The notes under the pieces: model-generated
Databases searched by the model: none
Seen by the model: the letters and a program-made list of their open reading frames with translations, nothing else
What the model was told of the DNA's origin: nothing
Shown here: piece after piece, positions 5,232 through 8,648 of the stretch
Layout: every line of letters begins with the position of its first letter
How positions within the stretch are numbered: the stretch's first letter is position 1
Made by a program: the position numbers and the translations under genes
DNA from: Candidatus Latescibacterota bacterium
GTDB lineage: Bacteria; Latescibacterota; UBA2968; UBA8231
Assembly (NCBI GenBank): GCA_022827165.1
Contig: JAJDTN010000001.1
Coordinates: 1-8,648, forward strand
Direction of reading: 5' to 3'
DNA length: 8,648 nucleotides

Positions 5232-6716
5232 TCACTCGGCGGCGGTCTTCCGGCAGAGCGCGGCCAGGCCGGCCCACACGTCCAGGGAGACACCCGCTTC
5301 GACCCGTCCCTCCCCGGAGCCGGGGAGGAAGCGGGCGTGGGCCAGGCCGGCGGGGCGGGGGTTGAGCTCGAGCAGCACCGGCACCACCTCTCCCGCCGGG
5401 GTGGCGTCGAGGACCAGGTCGACGCCGCTGAGGCCGATGCCGCCGACGATGCCGGCGGCCGCCTCCGCCAGCCTTCTCGTCCGCTCCAGGTCGGCGCCGG
5501 TGAAGGCGGCGCCGGCGCCGCTGGCGCGCAGGGCCAGCGAGGAAGTGACGCTCTGCAGGGGGCGCATGCGGCCCCCGGCCCCGCGGGTGGCGGGGGTGTC
5601 GACGCCGGCTCCCACCAGGGCGTATCCGGACTCGGCCCGCAGGCCCGCGGCGCCGGCGGCCACGTGCAGGCGGATGGCGAGGCTGTGGCAGCTGCCGGTC
5701 TCCGGATCGCGCCAGACGATTCCGTCCCGGCGCTCTTCCAGGCGCGCCGGACCCCACTCCCAGCAGGCGCTGAGCTGCGCGTCCAGGAGGTCCTCGGCCT
5801 CCGGGGCGGAGGCGGAGAGGTAGCGCACCCTCTGCCCCTCGGTGCCGTCGTTGGGCTTGACCACGATCTCCCCGGTGCGGTGCAGGAAGTCGCGGGCGGC
5901 GAGGCGGTGGCCCGGGGCCACCAGGACTCCCGCGGGCACCTCGAGACCGGCGTCGGCCCACCGCCGGGAGAGGCCGTGCTTGTCGTCGGCCGTGGCCGAA
6001 GGCGGTCCCGGGTTGACCAGGGGGCAGGTCAGGCGCCGGGCCCAGATCAGGTGACACCGCGTCTGTTGCGGACCCAGGGCGAGGAGCTGCGCCGAGTGCA
6101 GGTGGACCGGCTCGGAAAGGGGCGCCTCGCAGAACCGGTCGCGCTCGGCATCCAACCACAGGACGCGGCGGGCCCGGCCGTTGGACAGCCAGTCCCCGTG
6201 GACGCCGAGGACGCGGTAGAAGGGGCCTCCGGCGCGGGCGTCATGGACGCAGGCGTCGGCGGCCAGGGGGTAGATCTCGTGGGTGATCAGGGGGGCGGCG
6301 GCGAAGATCACGGCGTGGTTCCAGCGCCCCCCGGGGGGAAGACCGCCCAAGGGCACCGTCTCGATGCAGACCTCGGGAGCCATGGGCTCGCTCACGAGGT
6401 CGGCCACGGCCAGGTCGATGATGCGGCCGGTGTACTCCGCGTCCTTTTCCAGCACGCCGCGCACGGCCGGCGCGGCCCCCGGTCTCAGGGCCCGGTCGAG
6501 GTCCTCGGCGCCGGCGGCCATCCATTCCACCCAGGCGCGGCGGCAGCGGTCGCGGGCACAGCAGTCCGGGCCATCCGGGACCGAGGCGCGTTCGGAGATG
6601 AGATACTTGAGCAGGACGCTGGCCTCGCTCGCCGCCAGGGGGGTCCCGCGGCCGATGTCGAGGCCGTCGCAGGCCCGCGTCCAGGCGACCTCGAGGTGCC
6701 GGTCGTCGCCGCTCAC
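5232..6716 (-). CDS. ATP-grasp superfamily ligase-like protein
   Basis: 494 aa from GTG 6716, which overlaps the upstream stop in GTGA. The longer open frame back to 7430 is a shadow of the upstream gene. The C-terminal half is an ATP-grasp domain: the entry helix DDKHGLSRRWADAGLEVPAG at 244-263; an ATP-binding lysine Lys287 in EIVVKPNDGTEGQ; the strand SLAIRLHV at 345-352; GGRMRPLQS at 381-389; and the metal-binding end GVDLVLD (Asp433, Asp437) with LELNPRPAG (Glu450, Asn452, Arg454). ATP-grasp enzymes activate a carboxylate as acyl-phosphate and join it to an amine or other nucleophile, such as amino acids or peptides. The N-terminal half of about 240 residues is not recognised; it holds a Cys cluster (C52, C53, C58) and NHAVIFAAAPLITHEIYP at 133-150. 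No transmembrane segment or signal peptide is evident, so it is likely cytoplasmic. It lies between another ATP-grasp-like gene and the sugar-kinase-like gene, all coupled. Substrates unknown. Confidence 0.85.
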   Translation of the reverse strand: MSGDDRHLEVAWTRACDGLDIGRGTPLAASEASVLLKYLISERASVPDGPDCCARDRCRRAWVEWMAAGAEDLDRALRPGAAPAVRGVLEKDAEYTGRIIDLAVADLVSEPMAPEVCIETVPLGGLPPGGRWNHAVIFAAAPLITHEIYPLAADACVHDARAGGPFYRVLGVHGDWLSNGRARRVLWLDAERDRFCEAPLSEPVHLHSAQLLALGPQQTRCHLIWARRLTCPLVNPGPPSATADDKHGLSRRWADAGLEVPAGVLVAPGHRLAARDFLHRTGEIVVKPNDGTEGQRVRYLSASAPEAEDLLDAQLSACWEWGPARLEERRDGIVWRDPETGSCHSLAIRLHVAAGAAGLRAESGYALVGAGVDTPATRGAGGRMRPLQSVTSSLALRASGAGAAFTGADLERTRRLAEAAAGIVGGIGLSGVDLVLDATPAGEVVPVLLELNPRPAGLAHARFLPGSGEGRVEAGVSLDVWAGLAALCRKTAAE

Positions 6717-8648
6717 CGCTGCCCTTCGAGGGCTTTCAGGTAGTCCTCGCCGGCGCGGCTGAGGTCGCGCAGCACGACGCGGGCGTTCTCCCCGACCCGG
6801 TCCCAGTCGAAGGGCCGCTGGCCGGCCTCGCTGGCGGCGCGCTCGTGGGCCTCCTCGCGCAGGGCCACGCGGTCCCACAGGCCGACGCCGAGGTTGGGCT
6901 CGATCAGGACGACGCGCCAGCCCGACAGGGTGCCCGGGAAGCGGCGGTCCCCGTGCTGGAGGATGAAGACCGGCTCGAGGCCCGGCTCCCGGATCACCTC
7001 CACCAGGTCTCCCTCCTCGGCGAAGCGCGGCGTCACCAGGAAGTCGAGCATCATGTAGCGCGGCGTTCCGTACGACAGTCCGGTCAGGTCGCGGCCCACC
7101 GGCCGGCCGCTGTCGCGGCGGTAGGCCTCGGCGCCGCGCCCGGCATAGGCGCGCAGGGCCGCCATGACCCCGCGGGCGGCGGCGGCCAGACCGTCGAAGA
7201 GGGCCTGGCGGCAGGCGGGCTGGACGATCTCGGGGAGGAAGCGCTCGAGGCTGCCGCCGCGGCCGACATTGGTGATCAGCTGCTTGCTGTTGAGGGTGAT
7301 CCAGTGGGACAGGTGCCAGCGCTCCTCGAGGGGGAGGTCGGCGGCCGGGTCGTCGGACGAGACGATCACCCGGTGCGATCCGTAGATCGGCGAGCGCGGC
7401 CGGCGCCGGCGCTCGACGGCCGAGCCCCACTCGACGACCTGGCGGCGCACGAAGGAGTCGATGAAGTCGTCGGTGGCCCAGGCCTCCGGCGAGGACAGGA
7501 TCACCTCCTGGATGGCGACGTTGTGGCGCAGGCTGATCTGGTGGACGAAGTCGACGGCGCGCTCCAGCTCCGCCTCGTCGACGGCGGCGGCGGCGAGGCG
7601 GCGAAGGACGAAGGCCCGGGCGTTCCGGCCCCCGGACTCGGCGGCGTCCTTGATCATCACCAGGCGGTGGCGGCGGGCGAACTCCCGCAGCCCCGGGTAG
7701 TCCGACCCGTCCAGGCCGTTCTCGATCCAGTTCCTGGCGGCGCTCTCGGAGGGCGCGCGCCGGGTGTCGGCGGCGAGCCAGTCGATCTCGTGGGGCACGT
7801 CGACGCCGGAGGCGGCGTCGAAGATGTCGGGGTACTTCGCCTTGTCGTAGGTGGTCCAGGTGTGGAACAGGGACTGCACCGAGTAGGGAAGTCCGCAGTC
7901 CTCCAGGCGTCCCTCGTGGTATCGGGGATCCCCGTGGAAGGGGTAGACGACGGCCGCGGTCAGGGGGCGCGTGAAGCGCACGGCCAGCCGGATGCCCTTC
8001 GGCGTACCCTCGCGCCCGGCCTGCTTGCGGGCCGCATCGGCGTCGAGGCCGCGATGGCGGACAAGGGCCGCCGCGTACTCCTCCCGCGAGACGTAGAGGT
8101 GGCCGGAACGGATCTGCACGACGGGCCGGCCGGCCTGCGGATCGTCCACCAGGTCGACGCCGCGGCTGATGATCAGGTTGGTCCCGGGCCGGCCGGCGGC
8201 GGTCAGCTCCCGGGACAGGGTCGGGCCCTCGACCAGGGCCCGCGAGTAGTGGGTGCGGCCCACGGGCAGGGCGATCAGGTGGTTGACTCGCCGGTCGGCG
8301 TCGATCAGGCCGGGATCGAACTCGGAGAACACGGGGGGGATGGGGAAGCCGTCGTTGCGCATGAAGGCGAGCTCGCGCAGCTGTCCGTAGGCCCGCCAGC
8401 GCCGCTCCGGCCCGGAGGCGGCGGTGACGCCGATGGGGTCGACGGCGGCATCGCCCTCAAGGCGGCCCAGAAGCAGGTCCCGGTCCTCCGAGGTCCGGCC
8501 GGCCAGCTCGGTGTGACGGGTCACGACTTGGCGCAGGTAGCGCCCCAGCCACTGGTGGTGCTCGACGGCCAGCTCGTAGAGGGAGTCGCCCGAGTACGAA
8601 TCGAAGCCGACCCCCCGGGAGTAGACCCAGGGCCGGTACTCGTAGAAG
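6713..8648 (-). CDS. Large ATP-grasp-like protein (partial, 5' end outside window)
   Basis: At least 644 residues are visible. The frame runs open and protein-like to the right edge (FYEYRPWVYSRGVGF... LYELAVEHHQWLGRYLR), so the GTG at 8524 is internal and the true start lies beyond the window. The C-terminal half resembles an ATP-grasp fold. Numbered from the first visible codon, it has LVMIKDAAESGGRNA with Lys333, AIQEVI with Glu381, TLNSKQLITNVGRGG at 451-465 (the N-x-GRGG pattern common in this fold), MLDFLV with Asp535, and LIEPNLGVGLWDR with Glu583 and Asn585 as the metal-binding end. An insertion of roughly 70 residues separates the GRGG segment from the last strands. The N-terminal roughly 300 residues include QIRSGHLYVSREEYA and FHTWTTYDKAKYPDIF and are not recognised. 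No membrane segments are seen. It ends in TGA overlapping the GTG of the second ATP-grasp gene by four bases. The family call is by motif only; divergence from standard ATP-grasp sequences is large. Confidence 0.75.
   Translation of the reverse strand, partial: FYEYRPWVYSRGVGFDSYSGDSLYELAVEHHQWLGRYLRQVVTRHTELAGRTSEDRDLLLGRLEGDAAVDPIGVTAASGPERRWRAYGQLRELAFMRNDGFPIPPVFSEFDPGLIDADRRVNHLIALPVGRTHYSRALVEGPTLSRELTAAGRPGTNLIISRGVDLVDDPQAGRPVVQIRSGHLYVSREEYAAALVRHRGLDADAARKQAGREGTPKGIRLAVRFTRPLTAAVVYPFHGDPRYHEGRLEDCGLPYSVQSLFHTWTTYDKAKYPDIFDAASGVDVPHEIDWLAADTRRAPSESAARNWIENGLDGSDYPGLREFARRHRLVMIKDAAESGGRNARAFVLRRLAAAAVDEAELERAVDFVHQISLRHNVAIQEVILSSPEAWATDDFIDSFVRRQVVEWGSAVERRRRPRSPIYGSHRVIVSSDDPAADLPLEERWHLSHWITLNSKQLITNVGRGGSLERFLPEIVQPACRQALFDGLAAAARGVMAALRAYAGRGAEAYRRDSGRPVGRDLTGLSYGTPRYMMLDFLVTPRFAEEGDLVEVIREPGLEPVFILQHGDRRFPGTLSGWRVVLIEPNLGVGLWDRVALREEAHERAASEAGQRPFDWDRVGENARVVLRDLSRAGEDYLKALEGQR

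Noticed and set aside
3034..5823. 929-codon open frame on the plus strand
   Set aside because: It is antisense to fabI, the GHMP kinase and part of the ATP-grasp gene, all of which have clear catalytic motifs. The translation is low-complexity Ala/Gly/Arg/Pro with no domains.
5230..6159. N-terminal extension of the kinase frame to a start at 6159
   Set aside because: The added 310 residues are Pro/Arg/Gly-rich shadow of the ATP-grasp gene in another frame; the real protein begins near 5229-5235.
5337..6743. 468-codon plus-strand frame
   Set aside because: Antisense to the ATP-grasp gene, biased composition, no motifs.
6717..7430. N-terminal extension of the second ATP-grasp frame to 7430
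   Set aside because: The added residues are a shadow of the upstream gene. The GTG overlapping that gene's stop is the natural start.

Overview
The window is GC-rich (roughly 70 % by eye) bacterial DNA, almost entirely coding. It holds eight protein genes, two of them cut by the window edges. There are no rRNA or tRNA genes, CRISPR arrays, insertion sequences or long repeats. Short gaps, GTGA start/stop overlaps, Shine-Dalgarno sites and a FabI-type enoyl-ACP reductase all point to a bacterium. The high GC creates long open shadow frames on the opposite strand. The phylum cannot be fixed from the sequence alone.

Left part (1..1785, minus strand): a three-gene operon. It starts with a 397-aa protein that reads as three RidA/YjgF-like units in tandem. 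A thiamine-diphosphate (TPP) enzyme alpha subunit follows, of the ComD/phosphonopyruvate-decarboxylase type. Last is the first 27 codons of the matching beta subunit (ComE type), which runs off the left edge. Together they look like a split 2-oxoacid decarboxylase co-expressed with an unusual RidA-like partner.

Middle (1786..2589): a short divergent control region with a perfect 10-bp inverted repeat, a candidate minus-strand promoter, and a plus-strand gene for a DUF2064 (TIGR04282-type) GT-A-fold transferase. That gene probably starts at a CTG codon. Its stop codon overlaps the fabI stop on the other strand in a shared CTAG.

Right part (2586..8648, minus strand): a four-gene operon that enters from beyond the right edge. 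In transcription order it encodes a large ATP-grasp-like protein (5' end missing), a second ATP-grasp enzyme, a GHMP-family kinase resembling L-fucokinase with an extra N-terminal region of about 225 residues, and FabI. The first three genes are joined by 4-nt GTGA overlaps or near-overlaps. FabI follows after 19 nt with its own good ribosome binding site.

The most interesting unit is this tightly coupled ATP-grasp / ATP-grasp / sugar-kinase-like set. It suggests a pathway in which a small molecule is phosphorylated and joined to amino- or carboxy-bearing partners. I do not recognise it as a described system, and its substrate cannot be read from the sequence.
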